Shown piece after piece: positions 35,313 to 44,945 of a DNA stretch of 64,000 nt (positions are counted from its first letter, which is position 1; the number at the start of each line of letters is the position of its first letter). The notes below the pieces were generated by a model. That model was not told the origin of the DNA and searched no databases. It saw nothing but the letters and a program-made list of their open reading frames with translations. The stretch comes from JANXQZ01 sp038225555 (GTDB lineage Bacteria > Acidobacteriota > Terriglobia > Bryobacterales > Bryobacteraceae): NCBI GenBank assembly GCA_038225555.1, contig JBBRRB010000007.1, forward strand, positions 106,973-170,972. Direction: 5' to 3'. A program made the translations under genes and the position numbers.

Positions 35313-36029
35313 ATGAACGACTCTAACGTGAACGAAGTGCCAATAACCGAGATGACTGAAACTCGTTTCAGTGGCACAGAAAGTAGTGGCGAGTCATTCA
35401 GTCTTGATAAACTGAATTCTATGGCGACTGAAAACGCGGAAGAAACCATCCGCCGCGTCCTCTCTTCGTACGAGCTTGGGCGAAAGCTTCATCAGCTTCG
35501 GATGAAGAAGAAAATCGCCCTGGTCGATCTTGGGCGCCACACGGGGCTGTCCGCCTCGATGTTAAGTCAGCTTGAAAATGGGAAGCTCGTGCCAACGCTG
35601 CCCACTCTTGCCCGTATCGCGATGGTGTTCGATGTGGGTCTCGATCACTTTTTCGGGAACAAGCGCAGAAAGGGCCTGTTCTCCATCGTGCGGTCCGATC
35701 AGCGGATTCAGTTCCCAGACCGGCCCGATTCCCCCAAGCCCGCCTACTTCTTCGAGTGCCTGGCATTTTCCACGCAGGACAAGAGCCTGCAAGCCTACTT
35801 GGCGGAGTTTCCAAATCGTTCTCCGGATGAAGTAACCGAGCACTTCCATGAAGGCGCTGAATTTCTGCACGTGTTAGAAGGCTCGGTAGCCGTTCGCTAT
35901 GAAGATGAAGAACACATCTTGAATGCCGGCGACAGCGTGTACTTTAACGCTTCCGAGCCGCACGCCTATCGCGGAATGTCCAAGCGCTCCGCCAAGGCCG
36001 TGGTGATCACGACAGCCCCGCGCGTTTGA
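35313..36029 (+). CDS. XRE-family regulator with C-terminal cupin
   Basis: Up to 238 residues. A helix-turn-helix (ELGRKLHQLRMKKKIALVDLGRHTGLSASMLSQLENGKLVPTLPTLARIA) is followed by a cupin_2 domain (HFHEGAEFLHVLEGSVAVRYEDEEHILNAGDSVYFNASEPHAYRG), the build of PuuR-type small-molecule repressors. Starts at 35313, 35352 or 35421 (MATENAEETIRR) are possible and none has a clear ribosome site. The first leaves only 36 bases to the divergent sigma gene, so the start at 35421 may be the real one. The 3' end overlaps the aldo/keto reductase by 23 bases. Confidence 0.87.
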   Translation: MNDSNVNEVPITEMTETRFSGTESSGESFSLDKLNSMATENAEETIRRVLSSYELGRKLHQLRMKKKIALVDLGRHTGLSASMLSQLENGKLVPTLPTLARIAMVFDVGLDHFFGNKRRKGLFSIVRSDQRIQFPDRPDSPKPAYFFECLAFSTQDKSLQAYLAEFPNRSPDEVTEHFHEGAEFLHVLEGSVAVRYEDEEHILNAGDSVYFNASEPHAYRGMSKRSAKAVVITTAPRV

Positions 36030-36966
36030 AGGCGTCGATTTCAGCGATCTCTTCCGGACTTAACCGGAATTCCAGGGTTCCCACCACTCCCTCCACCTGC
36101 TTCGGCGAACGCATCCCGACGATAGCTGCCGTCACTGCGGGATGGCGCAGCGTCCAAGCGATGGCGATCTCGCCAGGCGTGCGCCCATGCCTGTCTCCGA
36201 TTTCTCGCAGGATGTCCACCAGCTTCAGATTCTCAGTAAAGTTGGGCTCCTGGAATGCCAGGGCGCGCTTGCGAAAATCATCGGGAGCGAGCTTGGCGAA
36301 GCGTTCCTTGGTCATCGTTCCGGTGAGCAGGCCCGACTTCATAGGCGAGTACACGATGACGCCCACATTGTGCTCCTCGCAATAGGGGAGCACCGACTCC
36401 TCGATCTCCAGCGAAACGAGCGAGTAGGGCGGCTGCAGGGAACTGACGGGGGCGATGCGATCAGCCCGGCTCAGTTGCGCCACATTGAAATTCGAGACGC
36501 CGATCCAGCGCACTTTGCCTTCTTGCTTTAGTTGAGACAGCGTGGTCCAGCCCTCTTCGACGTCTTCGTCCGGCTCCGGCCAATGGATCTGATACATGTC
36601 GATCACGTCCGTTTTCAAGCGGCGCAGGCTCGCCTCTACTTCGCGGCGAATCGAATCGGCTTTCAGGCTCTTGGCGATCTCCCCCTTCTCGTTCCAGATC
36701 CGCTCGCATTTGGTAAAAACGTAAGGACGCTTGCCAACTCCCTCCAGCGCGCGTGCCACCACTTCCTCTGAGTGGCCAAGCCCGTAAACGGCGGCCGTGT
36801 CAATCCAGTTGACGCCGTGTTCCAGGGCCGCGCGAATTGCTGCGATGGATTCGTCGTCGTCCTGCGGGCCCCAGGAAAAGGCCCATCCTGCTCCGCCCAT
36901 AGCCCAGGCACCCACGCCAATCGGGGTCAAGTGCATATCGGTGTTGCCAAGTCGTTTCGTGATCAT
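36007..36966 (-). CDS. Aldo/keto reductase
   Basis: A TIM-barrel NADPH-dependent oxidoreductase of 319 residues from the ATG at 36966 (MITKRLGNTDMHLTPIGVG). An upstream start at 37008 would run into the divergent FAD gene. The catalytic tetrad is visible as Asp and Tyr in WIDTAAVYGLGHSEE, Lys in YVFTKC and His in YQIHWPEPDED. The cofactor motif IVGMRSPKQVEGVV is near the end. The substrate is unknown. Confidence 0.9.
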   Translation of the reverse strand: MITKRLGNTDMHLTPIGVGAWAMGGAGWAFSWGPQDDDESIAAIRAALEHGVNWIDTAAVYGLGHSEEVVARALEGVGKRPYVFTKCERIWNEKGEIAKSLKADSIRREVEASLRRLKTDVIDMYQIHWPEPDEDVEEGWTTLSQLKQEGKVRWIGVSNFNVAQLSRADRIAPVSSLQPPYSLVSLEIEESVLPYCEEHNVGVIVYSPMKSGLLTGTMTKERFAKLAPDDFRKRALAFQEPNFTENLKLVDILREIGDRHGRTPGEIAIAWTLRHPAVTAAIVGMRSPKQVEGVVGTLEFRLSPEEIAEIDAFKRAGLS

Positions 36967-36993
36967 ACCCTTCGATTGTCGCCCAGGCTTAAG

Positions 36994-38262
36994 ATGGGCT
37001 GTGTGCATTACGTAATCGTCGGGAATGGAGTAGCCGGGATCACGGCGGCGTTCGCGCTGCGCGAGCGCGAGGCGAACGTCCGGATCACCGTCATCAGCGG
37101 CGAGACGGACTATTTCTTCTCGCGAACCGCGCTGATGTACAGCTTCATGGACCGGATGTCGCCCCGCGATCTTGAACCGTTCGAGCGCAAGGTTTACGAC
37201 CGCAAGAAGATCGAGCGGCTGCGCGATTGGGTGGTTGACCTGAACGCCAATTCGCGAACTTTGCGGCTTAAATCGGGGACTTCGCTGGGATATGATCGGC
37301 TGCTTCTGGCGACGGGGTCCGTGCCCAATTCAGCCCCGTGGCCTGGAGTGGATGCGGTGTGCGAGGGACTGGCGCACTTTGTTTCCTGGCAGGATCTGGA
37401 GGAGTGCGAACGCTTGACAGCCTCGAGTCGGCAGGCCGTGATTGTTGGCGGCGGATTGATCGGTGTCGAACTCGCCGAGTGCTTGTCATTCCATGGCGTG
37501 AAGGTGACATTTCTGATTCGCGAGCCGTGGTACTGGCCAGTCGCGCTGGGAGGAGAGGAGGCGGAAATGATTACCGCGCACCTTCGAGAGCATGGCATTG
37601 ATGTGCGGCTGAACGAATCCATCGCAGAGGTGAAATCAGACGCCAACGGGCGAGTGAGCGCGATACATACTGCTTCGGGCGAGGAGATTGCGTGCGACTT
37701 CCTGGGTGTATCCATCGGAGTGCGTCCGGCGATCGATTGGCTTCGGAAAGTCTCCACCCCGCCTCGGCTTGGCCGCGGGATCCAGGTCACGCCTGCTTTT
37801 GAGACCTCTCTTCAAGATGTATGGTCGGCTGGCGATTGTGCCGAGATTGCCTTGCAGGACGGGTCGGTGCTGGTGGAACAAATCTGGTATTCCGCGAAAC
37901 GGCAAGGCGAACTCGCCGCACATGCAATGCTGGGCGATGCGGTGGCTTACCGGCCTCCCATCTTTTATAACAGCTCGAAGTTCTTGGAAATCGAGTTCAC
38001 GACTGTGGGCCGCGTGATGAACGCTCCAGAGGGCTGCGTGGATTATTATCGCCGCATCCCCGGAAAGCAAGCCAGCATTCGCATTCTGGAGCATGCAGGC
38101 GGGGTAATCGGATTCAATATGCTGGGCGCGCGCTGGGATAACGGACGTTTGGAGCAATGGATCCAAGAGCGCCGACCGTTAGGCTATGTGATCGAGCACC
38201 TGCGCGAGGCTCAGTTCGACGTGGAATTTGGGCGTTTGGATCTCTCCGCTATAACCGCCTAA
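36994..38262 (+). CDS. FAD-dependent pyridine-nucleotide oxidoreductase
   Basis: A 422-residue flavoprotein. An N-terminal FAD-binding GxGxxG (YVIVGNGVAGITAAF), the NAD-binding GGGLIGVELAE in the middle and the second FAD motif VWSAGDCAE place it with ferredoxin/rubredoxin or nitrite-reductase-type NAD(P)H reductases. No redox disulfide CxxxxC is present. The ATG at 36994 is preferred over the longer open frame, which runs backwards through the aldo/keto reductase gene. It diverges from that gene with 27 bases between starts. Confidence 0.87.
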   Translation: MGCVHYVIVGNGVAGITAAFALREREANVRITVISGETDYFFSRTALMYSFMDRMSPRDLEPFERKVYDRKKIERLRDWVVDLNANSRTLRLKSGTSLGYDRLLLATGSVPNSAPWPGVDAVCEGLAHFVSWQDLEECERLTASSRQAVIVGGGLIGVELAECLSFHGVKVTFLIREPWYWPVALGGEEAEMITAHLREHGIDVRLNESIAEVKSDANGRVSAIHTASGEEIACDFLGVSIGVRPAIDWLRKVSTPPRLGRGIQVTPAFETSLQDVWSAGDCAEIALQDGSVLVEQIWYSAKRQGELAAHAMLGDAVAYRPPIFYNSSKFLEIEFTTVGRVMNAPEGCVDYYRRIPGKQASIRILEHAGGVIGFNMLGARWDNGRLEQWIQERRPLGYVIEHLREAQFDVEFGRLDLSAITA

Positions 38263-38300
38263 ACCAGCAAAGGCCGACGCTATTCGGTACGATGGAATAA

Positions 38301-40988
38301 ATGAGTGAATTGAATAGCTTCGGGGCGGCCACAACGCTCCGCGTCGGTGAGAGCGAGTATCGCATCTTCGCACTGAAGGCGCTCGAAACCGCCGGGTTCA
38401 ACATTTCCCGCATCCCCTATTCCATCAAGATTCTGCTTGAAAACCTGCTACGCAACGAAGACGGACGCATCGTCAAACGCGGAGACATCGAGTATGTCGC
38501 CCAGTGGAAGGTTGGCGGACCTGTCAACGAAATCAGCTTCCGGCCGGCCCGCGTCCTGCTGCAGGACTTCACCGGCGTTCCCTGCGTGGTCGATCTGGCC
38601 GCGATGCGCGACGCGCTCAGCGAGATGGAGGCCGACCCGAAGCTGGCGAATCCCCTGATTCCGGTCGACTTGGTCATCGACCATTCGGTTCAAGTGGACA
38701 AATTCGGGACCGCCGACTCGTTCAGCTTTAACGCGCTGCTTGAGTTTGACAGAAATCGGGAACGCTACGCCTTCCTGCGCTGGGGCCAGAAAGCTTTTCA
38801 GAATTTTCGCGTGGTTCCGCCCGATACCGGGATCGTCCATCAGGTGAACCTTGAATATCTTGCACCCGTGGTCTTCACGGACGCGGGTCAAACGCCGGCG
38901 GTCGCCTATCCCGACACCGTAATGGGAACGGATTCGCACACCACCATGATCAACGGACTCGGCGTGGTCGGGTGGGGAGTGGGCGGCATTGAGGCTGAGG
39001 CTTGCATGCTGGGACAGCCAATTTCCATGCTGCTGCCGGAGGTGGTTGGCTTCAAGCTGAAGGGGAAGCTTGCCGAGGGCTGCACCGCTACCGATCTGGT
39101 CCTTACCGTCACTCAGATGCTTCGCAAGAAAGGCGTGGTCGGAAAATTCGTTGAATTCTATGGACCCGGGGTTGAGGCGCTGAGTCTCGCCGATCGCGCC
39201 ACTATCGCCAACATGGCACCCGAGTACGGCGCCACTATCGGACTCTTCCCGATTGATTACAAGACACTCGATTATCTGCGCCTCACCAATCGGCCTACCG
39301 AGCAGATCGCGCTGGTGGAAGCCTATGCCAAGGCTCAAGGCCTTTTCCTCACCGAAGACTCTCCCGAGCCCGAGTACTCCACGACTATCGAACTAGATCT
39401 CGCGAAAGTGGTGCCGTCGATGGCAGGGCCGAAGCGGCCGCAGGATCGTATCGACCTGCCGGATGTGAAGAAGAATTTCTTGACCACGCTCAATGAGGAG
39501 CCTCGCAAAGCGCAGCTCACGATGGGGGGTGCCACAACGACGATCCAGGATGGCGCCGTCGTGATCGCCGCCATCACCAGTTGTACGAACACGTCGAATC
39601 CATCGGTAATGATTGCGGCCGGTCTGCTGGCCAAGAAGGCAGTGGAGAAAGGCCTCAAGTCGAAAGCTTGGGTGAAGACGAGCCTCGCTCCCGGGTCGAA
39701 GGTGGTCAATGACTACTTGACTGATGCTGGACTGTTGCCGTATCTGGAGGCGCTGAATTTCCACATCGTCGGCTATGGTTGCACCACGTGTATCGGCAAC
39801 AGCGGACCGCTTCCGGAAGCTGTAGCGGAGGTAGTGGCGAAGGAGAAATTGGTCGTGGCGGCGGTGCTCAGCGGCAATCGCAACTTCGAAGGCCGCATCA
39901 ATCCTTTGGTGCGAGCGAACTATTTGGCGTCGCCTCCGCTGGTGGTTGCTTATGCTCTTGCGGGGCGCGTCGACATCGACTTGCAGAAGGAGCCGCTTGG
40001 AGCCGACGAGAACGGAAAAAAAGTATATCTCAAAGACGTGTGGCCGACCCAGGAGGAGGTCAACGAAACCGTGCGTAAATCGGTGCGGGCCGAGATGTTT
40101 GGCAAGGAATACGCGGAGGTTTTCCAAGGCGACGCGACCTGGAATTCGATCAAGGCTCCCACCGGCGATCAGTACGAATGGACTGACGATTCCACTTATA
40201 TCAAGAAGCCGCCGTACTTCCACAACATGGCGGATCCGGCCAGTTCCGTACGGGATTTCCAGTATTTGCGCGTGCTTGCATCGCTGGGCGATTCAGTGAC
40301 TACGGACCACATCTCGCCGGCGGGTTCCATCCCTAAGGACAGTCCGGCTGGTCGATACCTGATGGAACTAGGCGTGAAGCCGGGCGATTTTAATTCCTAC
40401 GGCGCGCGCCGCGGAAATCACGAGGTGATGGTCAGAGGGACGCTCGCGAATATCCGCCTGCGCAATCTGCTCGCGCTCGGGACTGAAGGCGGCTGGACCA
40501 CGCACGTGACAACCGGCGAGAAGATGTTCATCTACGATGCCGCGATGCGTTATCAGCAGGAAGGAACGGGTCTCCTGATCATTGCAGGCAAGGAGTATGG
40601 TTCAGGATCGTCGCGAGACTGGGCCGCCAAGGGTACGCTGCTGCTGGGTGTCAAGGGCGTGATTGCCGAGAGCTACGAGCGCATTCACCGCTCGAACTTA
40701 GTTGGCATGGGAGTGCTGCCCATGCAGTTCCTGGCCGACCAGAATCGAGAGAGTTTAAAGCTGACTGGACTCGAAGAATACTTCGTGACTGGAATTCCCG
40801 ACGCGGTGGCATCTCGCGGCAATGCACGCGTGAGGGCGGTTGCAGCGGATGGGACAGAGAAGACGTTCGAGGTGCTGGTGCGCATCGATACGCCTGTCGA
40901 AGCGGAATACTATCGCTTTGGCGGCATTCTCCCGTATGTCCTGCGCCAACTGGCGAACAGCCGGGCTGAGGCACTTCAGCTTACTTAG
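38301..40988 (+). CDS. acnA: Aconitate hydratase A
   Basis: An 895-residue TCA-cycle enzyme that interconverts citrate and isocitrate with a [4Fe-4S] cluster. VMGTDSHTTMINGLGVVGWGVGGIEAEA is the aconitase signature. Cluster cysteines lie in SCTNTSNPSVM and YGCTTCIGNSG. The swivel domain has GSGSSRDWAAKGT. The length matches the AcnA/IRP1 class. An RraA-like gene starts four bases after its stop. Confidence 0.96.
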   Translation: MSELNSFGAATTLRVGESEYRIFALKALETAGFNISRIPYSIKILLENLLRNEDGRIVKRGDIEYVAQWKVGGPVNEISFRPARVLLQDFTGVPCVVDLAAMRDALSEMEADPKLANPLIPVDLVIDHSVQVDKFGTADSFSFNALLEFDRNRERYAFLRWGQKAFQNFRVVPPDTGIVHQVNLEYLAPVVFTDAGQTPAVAYPDTVMGTDSHTTMINGLGVVGWGVGGIEAEACMLGQPISMLLPEVVGFKLKGKLAEGCTATDLVLTVTQMLRKKGVVGKFVEFYGPGVEALSLADRATIANMAPEYGATIGLFPIDYKTLDYLRLTNRPTEQIALVEAYAKAQGLFLTEDSPEPEYSTTIELDLAKVVPSMAGPKRPQDRIDLPDVKKNFLTTLNEEPRKAQLTMGGATTTIQDGAVVIAAITSCTNTSNPSVMIAAGLLAKKAVEKGLKSKAWVKTSLAPGSKVVNDYLTDAGLLPYLEALNFHIVGYGCTTCIGNSGPLPEAVAEVVAKEKLVVAAVLSGNRNFEGRINPLVRANYLASPPLVVAYALAGRVDIDLQKEPLGADENGKKVYLKDVWPTQEEVNETVRKSVRAEMFGKEYAEVFQGDATWNSIKAPTGDQYEWTDDSTYIKKPPYFHNMADPASSVRDFQYLRVLASLGDSVTTDHISPAGSIPKDSPAGRYLMELGVKPGDFNSYGARRGNHEVMVRGTLANIRLRNLLALGTEGGWTTHVTTGEKMFIYDAAMRYQQEGTGLLIIAGKEYGSGSSRDWAAKGTLLLGVKGVIAESYERIHRSNLVGMGVLPMQFLADQNRESLKLTGLEEYFVTGIPDAVASRGNARVRAVAADGTEKTFEVLVRIDTPVEAEYYRFGGILPYVLRQLANSRAEALQLT

Positions 40989-40992
40989 CGAT

Positions 40993-41655
40993 ATGATGCC
41001 GTGGCAGGATGATGTTCAACTCTTCGCCTTGATGCGGCAGAAGCTATTCACGGCGGTGGTGGGCGACATCCTGGATGAGCTGGGATTGGTGCATCAGTTC
41101 ATGCCCCGGACCATTCGGCCGTTGCGCGACGACATGGTAGTGGCGGGCCGGGCCATGACCGTTCTTGAAGAAGACACGACCACATCCAAACCGTTCGGCT
41201 TGATGCTCGAAGCGTTAGACGATCTCAAGCCGAACGAGGTCTATCTTGCGACGGGCGGTTCTCCAAATTACGCGATGTGGGGCGAGTTGATGTCCGCACG
41301 CGCGATTCGGCTTGGGGCTGCGGGTGCCGTATTGAACGGGTGTTCGCGCGACACGCGGGAGATTCGCGACTTGAATTTTCCTACTTTCTCTCTTGGATCG
41401 TACGCGCAGGATCAAAGGGGGCGCGGTCAAGTAGCGGCGTTTCGCGTACCTGTTCAGATTGGCGAAGTGGCGATCGCGCCTGGCGATATTGTCTTTGGCG
41501 ACGTGGATGGCGTGCTGATAATTCCTCGCGCGGCGGAGGAAGAAGCGATCATGCGGGCGCTCGAAAAGGTCGCCAAAGAGAGCCAGGTTCGGACTGCGAT
41601 CGCGCGAGACGGCATGAGCGCTGTCGCCGCTCTCGCTAAATTCGGTGTCATGTGA
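40993..41655 (+). CDS. RraA-like aldolase/RNase-regulator-fold protein
   Basis: A 220-residue protein of the RraA/HMG-aldolase family: GDILDELGL near the start and NGCSRDTREIRDL with the conserved Arg-Asp, then GDVDGVLIIPR. Enzymatic members (4-hydroxy-4-methyl-2-oxoglutarate aldolase) bind Mg and use the Arg-Asp pair; RraA itself inhibits RNase E. The position after acnA favours a metabolic role. Two in-frame ATGs sit side by side at 40993 and 40996. Confidence 0.85.
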   Translation: MMPWQDDVQLFALMRQKLFTAVVGDILDELGLVHQFMPRTIRPLRDDMVVAGRAMTVLEEDTTTSKPFGLMLEALDDLKPNEVYLATGGSPNYAMWGELMSARAIRLGAAGAVLNGCSRDTREIRDLNFPTFSLGSYAQDQRGRGQVAAFRVPVQIGEVAIAPGDIVFGDVDGVLIIPRAAEEEAIMRALEKVAKESQVRTAIARDGMSAVAALAKFGVM

Positions 41656-41659
41656 CGAG

Positions 41660-41700
41660 GCCGGCTGAAAGCCGGCTGCAGCCAAGATTGGCTGCCCCAC
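41660..41700. repeat. Interspersed repeat, right-half copy 3
   Basis: GCCGGCT-gaa-AGCCGGC hairpin followed by GCAGCCAAGATTGGCTGC and CCCCAC. It fills most of the 55-base gap between convergent genes (RraA-like and ADOP permease), where its stems could end transcription from both sides. Confidence 0.8.
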
Positions 41701-41710
41701 ATTTCAGGTC

Positions 41711-44140
41711 TTATTCGGACCGCAGCGATACCGCGGGATCTACTCGTGTGGCGCGCCGTGCTGGAATGCAGCACGCCAGGAATCCTACAAGCGATACGAT
41801 AAGGGCAACACCCCCAAGCGTGACCACATCGTGAGGGGTAACACCCCAAAGCTGGCTCGCGATGAGACGGTTGGCAGCGAGGCTGGCCACCACTCCGGCG
41901 GCTATTCCGATGACAACCACCAAGCCGCTCTTGCTCAACACCATGCGGAACACCTGCGAGGCGTCGGCCCCAAGCGCCATGCGTATTCCGATTTCGCGCG
42001 CCTGTCGTGAAACCGAATACGAGATCACGCTGTAAGTGCCGATTCCAACCAGTACCAGGCCGATGCTCGCGAAAATCCCCAGCACGAACAGGCTGAATTC
42101 GGGACCGGAATACGAGAAAGATTGCAAATAACCTTTGAGCGTGCCGGTAAGGGTCAGCGCAACGCCACGATCCACTGCCCAAATCTCGCGCCGCACATCG
42201 TTGAGCATAGCCAGCGGGTCATGTGCTGTGCGCACCAGGATGCCGCGTTCATACGACGCCGTAACGGTGTATGGAACGAATGCCTCGGGCAGGATTGGAT
42301 CTTGCAGTCCCTGATTTTTAGCGTCGCTGATGACTCCGACAATTTCGAACGCGGGATTGACCACCGGGTCGGGGCTCTTGGACAGATCGGTCAACACCAG
42401 GATGCGGCCAATCGGGTCCGCTTGCCCGAAAAACTTACGCGCGAGGGTCTGATTGATCACAGCGACCTTGCGCGCCCCGTCGACTTCGCCGGGAGTGAAG
42501 ACGCGCCCGCGCAGCAGTTTCAGACCGAGCGTCGGGAAATATCCTTCGCTGCAAAGCTGATAGATGGCTCGCCATTTCTCGGTGTGCAAGATTCCTGGCA
42601 CATCGGCTTCGCTTCCAATTCCCCCGTAGGGCGGAAGCGTACTTGTTTCAGTAACGGCGATGACTCCAGGCAGGTTGCCGATCCGAGCCAGAATTTGGCT
42701 GAAGAACTGCTTTCGAGCGGCGGCGGTGCGATAACGCTCCTTCGGCAAGGGAAGACGAGCGACCAGGACGTTGTCGGGATTCAAACCGAGGTCCACCGTT
42801 TCCAGGGCTACCATGGTCCGCATCATCAGCCCTGCGCCGCCCAGCAGCACTAAAGAGAGCGCGATTTCGCCGATCACTAATCCGTACCGCAGGCGCGCGT
42901 GCCGGAATCCGCCGCCCACGCCTCTAGCGGAATCCTTCAGCGGATTAGCAAGCTGTTTCCGAGTAGCATGCAGTGCCGGGGCCAGACCCGCGAGAATCGT
43001 CGTGAGCGCGGCCAGAGCCAGACAGAAGGCGAGGACCGGGAGGTTCAGCTCAATCACGGATTCGCTTGGAATGGATGATTCCGGGATGGCGCGCACCAGC
43101 ATTTTCAGACCGCCGTATGCCATGGCACAGCCGAAGATCGCTCCGCCTGCCGCGAGCAATGCGCTCTCCACCAGCAACTGCCGGATCACGCGCCAGCGGC
43201 TCGCGCCCAGCGCTGCCCGAATGGCGATCTCTTTCTCCCGCGCGCTCGCCTTTGCCAGAAGCATGTTCGCGACATTCGTGCAAGCGATGAGCAGCAACAG
43301 GGCTACAGCGGCGATGAGAACCATTAGAGTGGTCCGGAATCGCCCCACTACCGTGTCGGTGAGGGTCTCGACGCGCACGCTAAACGACTCGGGGTAAAGA
43401 TCCGGATACAGCTTTGCCATCCGCCGCGCCAGCACCTCGTACTCGCTTGCCACTTGCGCGATCGTGACGCCGGGCTTCATACGGCCGTCCATGACGAAAT
43501 ACCGTCGGCGCGCATCCGGTTCGGCGGGATCCGGGTTGTGAGGAATCCATAGATCGGCGCCGAAGAAGGTGAAGCGCGGCGGCATAACGCCCACGAGCGT
43601 GCGCGGCTGGTTATTCAGCACTAGCGTCCTGCCCAAGACCTTGGGGTCGCGGTTGAAGTGCTTCACCCACATCTTATAACTCATCACGAACACGGGCGGC
43701 GCGCCGGGTTTGCCGTCCTCCGGGTTCATCCCGCGCCCCAGCAGCGGCGCTACGCCTAGAAAATCGAACGTGTTCGCTGTAACGTCGCAGCCTTGCAAGC
43801 GCTCCGTGCCTTCGGGCGTAGTGTAGAGCACGTCGCTCTGGTTAGCGCCTAGTGTATCTTCGAAGACGCGGTTCTGGCGAGCATACTCGATGAACTCCGG
43901 AGTTGTATAGGCGGCGCGCCCTCCCGGCTGGGAACGCTTTGTGTCGTGTATTTCAACCAACACGATCCGGTTGCCGTCGCGATAGGGCCAGGGATTCAGA
44001 AGGACGTTGTACACTACGCTGAAGATTGAAGTTGCCGCGCTAATTCCCAATCCGAGCGCGAGTATGGCGAGCACTGTGAAGCCGGGCTGGCTGCGGAGGC
44101 CGCGCAGGGCATAGCGCAGATCGCGCCACATCGTGTCCAT
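41711..44140 (-). CDS. ADOP-type FtsX/MacB-like permease (separate locus)
   Basis: An 809-residue orphan permease like those at 3406 and 6590. The first helix is FTVLAILALGLGISAATSIFSVVYNVLL, followed by a MacB periplasmic domain, the FtsX unit LLIACTNVANMLLAKASAREKEIAIRAALGASRWRVIRQLLVE, a second periplasmic domain and a final FtsX unit with QAREIGIRMALGADASQV. It stands alone here with no regulator. I see no sigma-54 site upstream of 44140. Confidence 0.92.
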   Translation of the reverse strand: MDTMWRDLRYALRGLRSQPGFTVLAILALGLGISAATSIFSVVYNVLLNPWPYRDGNRIVLVEIHDTKRSQPGGRAAYTTPEFIEYARQNRVFEDTLGANQSDVLYTTPEGTERLQGCDVTANTFDFLGVAPLLGRGMNPEDGKPGAPPVFVMSYKMWVKHFNRDPKVLGRTLVLNNQPRTLVGVMPPRFTFFGADLWIPHNPDPAEPDARRRYFVMDGRMKPGVTIAQVASEYEVLARRMAKLYPDLYPESFSVRVETLTDTVVGRFRTTLMVLIAAVALLLLIACTNVANMLLAKASAREKEIAIRAALGASRWRVIRQLLVESALLAAGGAIFGCAMAYGGLKMLVRAIPESSIPSESVIELNLPVLAFCLALAALTTILAGLAPALHATRKQLANPLKDSARGVGGGFRHARLRYGLVIGEIALSLVLLGGAGLMMRTMVALETVDLGLNPDNVLVARLPLPKERYRTAAARKQFFSQILARIGNLPGVIAVTETSTLPPYGGIGSEADVPGILHTEKWRAIYQLCSEGYFPTLGLKLLRGRVFTPGEVDGARKVAVINQTLARKFFGQADPIGRILVLTDLSKSPDPVVNPAFEIVGVISDAKNQGLQDPILPEAFVPYTVTASYERGILVRTAHDPLAMLNDVRREIWAVDRGVALTLTGTLKGYLQSFSYSGPEFSLFVLGIFASIGLVLVGIGTYSVISYSVSRQAREIGIRMALGADASQVFRMVLSKSGLVVVIGIAAGVVASLAANRLIASQLWGVTPHDVVTLGGVALIVSLVGFLACCIPARRATRVDPAVSLRSE

Positions 44141-44223
44141 GTCGTGTTAAGACGAATAAGAATCCAGGAAGTTCCCTAAGAATCAGACGAGCCGGTCCGC
44201 ATTGCTGTAATGTAGGGGAAGCC

Positions 44224-44649
44224 ATGCGAGCAATTTGTACTCTGGCAAGCGTTTTGGTGCTGACCTTACCGACCGCGGCGGCTGACAAGTCTGGATTCGC
44301 GGGTACATGGGAAGGAACTACAAACGACCTCCCGTCGGTGGAGCTTACGCTCCAAGACACCGACAGCGGAGTCGGAGGGGTCATAGGATTCTACTTTCAA
44401 ACCCGCGGGGCCGATGGCAAGTGGCGTCTGGGCCCCAAATCGACGGGCGAGCTGCTTACGCCGAAACTAGACGGGCGTGTGTTGACCTTCGAGACGCTTC
44501 ACCACAAGAAGCATGGGAGCCCGGAACTGGGACCAAACAACAAGTATCGTGTAAAATTCGTCAGCGCCAAAGAAGCTCGCTTGCAGCAGATCGTCAACCA
44601 GGAGACCAAGGCAGACGACTCGGGCCTAAAACTAACGCGTCGCGAATAG
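44224..44649 (+). CDS. Small secreted protein of unknown function
   Basis: A 141-residue protein with a signal peptide (MRAICTLASVLVLTLPTAAA), then a beta-rich region (SGFAGTWEGTTNDLPSVELTLQD; YRVKFVSAKEARLQ). The GTWEG opening is common in small lipocalin-like extracellular barrels, but the family is not certain. It diverges from the ADOP permease, and a 92-residue secreted protein follows 15 bases later. Confidence 0.68.
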   Translation: MRAICTLASVLVLTLPTAAADKSGFAGTWEGTTNDLPSVELTLQDTDSGVGGVIGFYFQTRGADGKWRLGPKSTGELLTPKLDGRVLTFETLHHKKHGSPELGPNNKYRVKFVSAKEARLQQIVNQETKADDSGLKLTRRE

Positions 44650-44664
44650 TATAATGAGGCTGCG

Positions 44665-44943
44665 ATGTTGACTGCTATATTAGTCGGAATGCTGGTCGCT
44701 CAGTCGCTCCCACCGGCCATGCAAAGCGCCATAGGCCGCGTCCTCAAGGGCGACACACGAGGCGCTCGCACTCTTGAAACAGTTCCCCAGCGTCCGCCGG
44801 TCTGCTCCGTCCCACTGATGGAAATGCGCATCGATCATCCTGAGTGGTTCTCTGTTCGGACGATGCCTGTTCCGCCAGATTCGCGGCCAATGCCCCGAGC
44901 CTTGGGCTTGGCTCCGCCTTGCGAGCCTAAGAAGCTCAATTAA
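44665..44943 (+). CDS. Very small secreted Pro-rich protein
   Basis: A 92-residue protein with a hydrophobic start (MLTAILVGMLVAQSL), two Cys (RPPVCSVPLMEM and LAPPCEP) and many Pro. It is possibly exported with a disulfide. No family is recognised. It follows the preceding secreted-protein gene by 15 bases. The gene ends right at repeat copy 4. Confidence 0.5.
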   Translation: MLTAILVGMLVAQSLPPAMQSAIGRVLKGDTRGARTLETVPQRPPVCSVPLMEMRIDHPEWFSVRTMPVPPDSRPMPRALGLAPPCEPKKLN

Positions 44944-44945
44944 GA

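Noticed and set aside
36772..36993. Longer start for the FAD oxidoreductase
   Set aside because: It would run antisense through the start of the aldo/keto reductase. The FAD motif begins right after the ATG at 36994.
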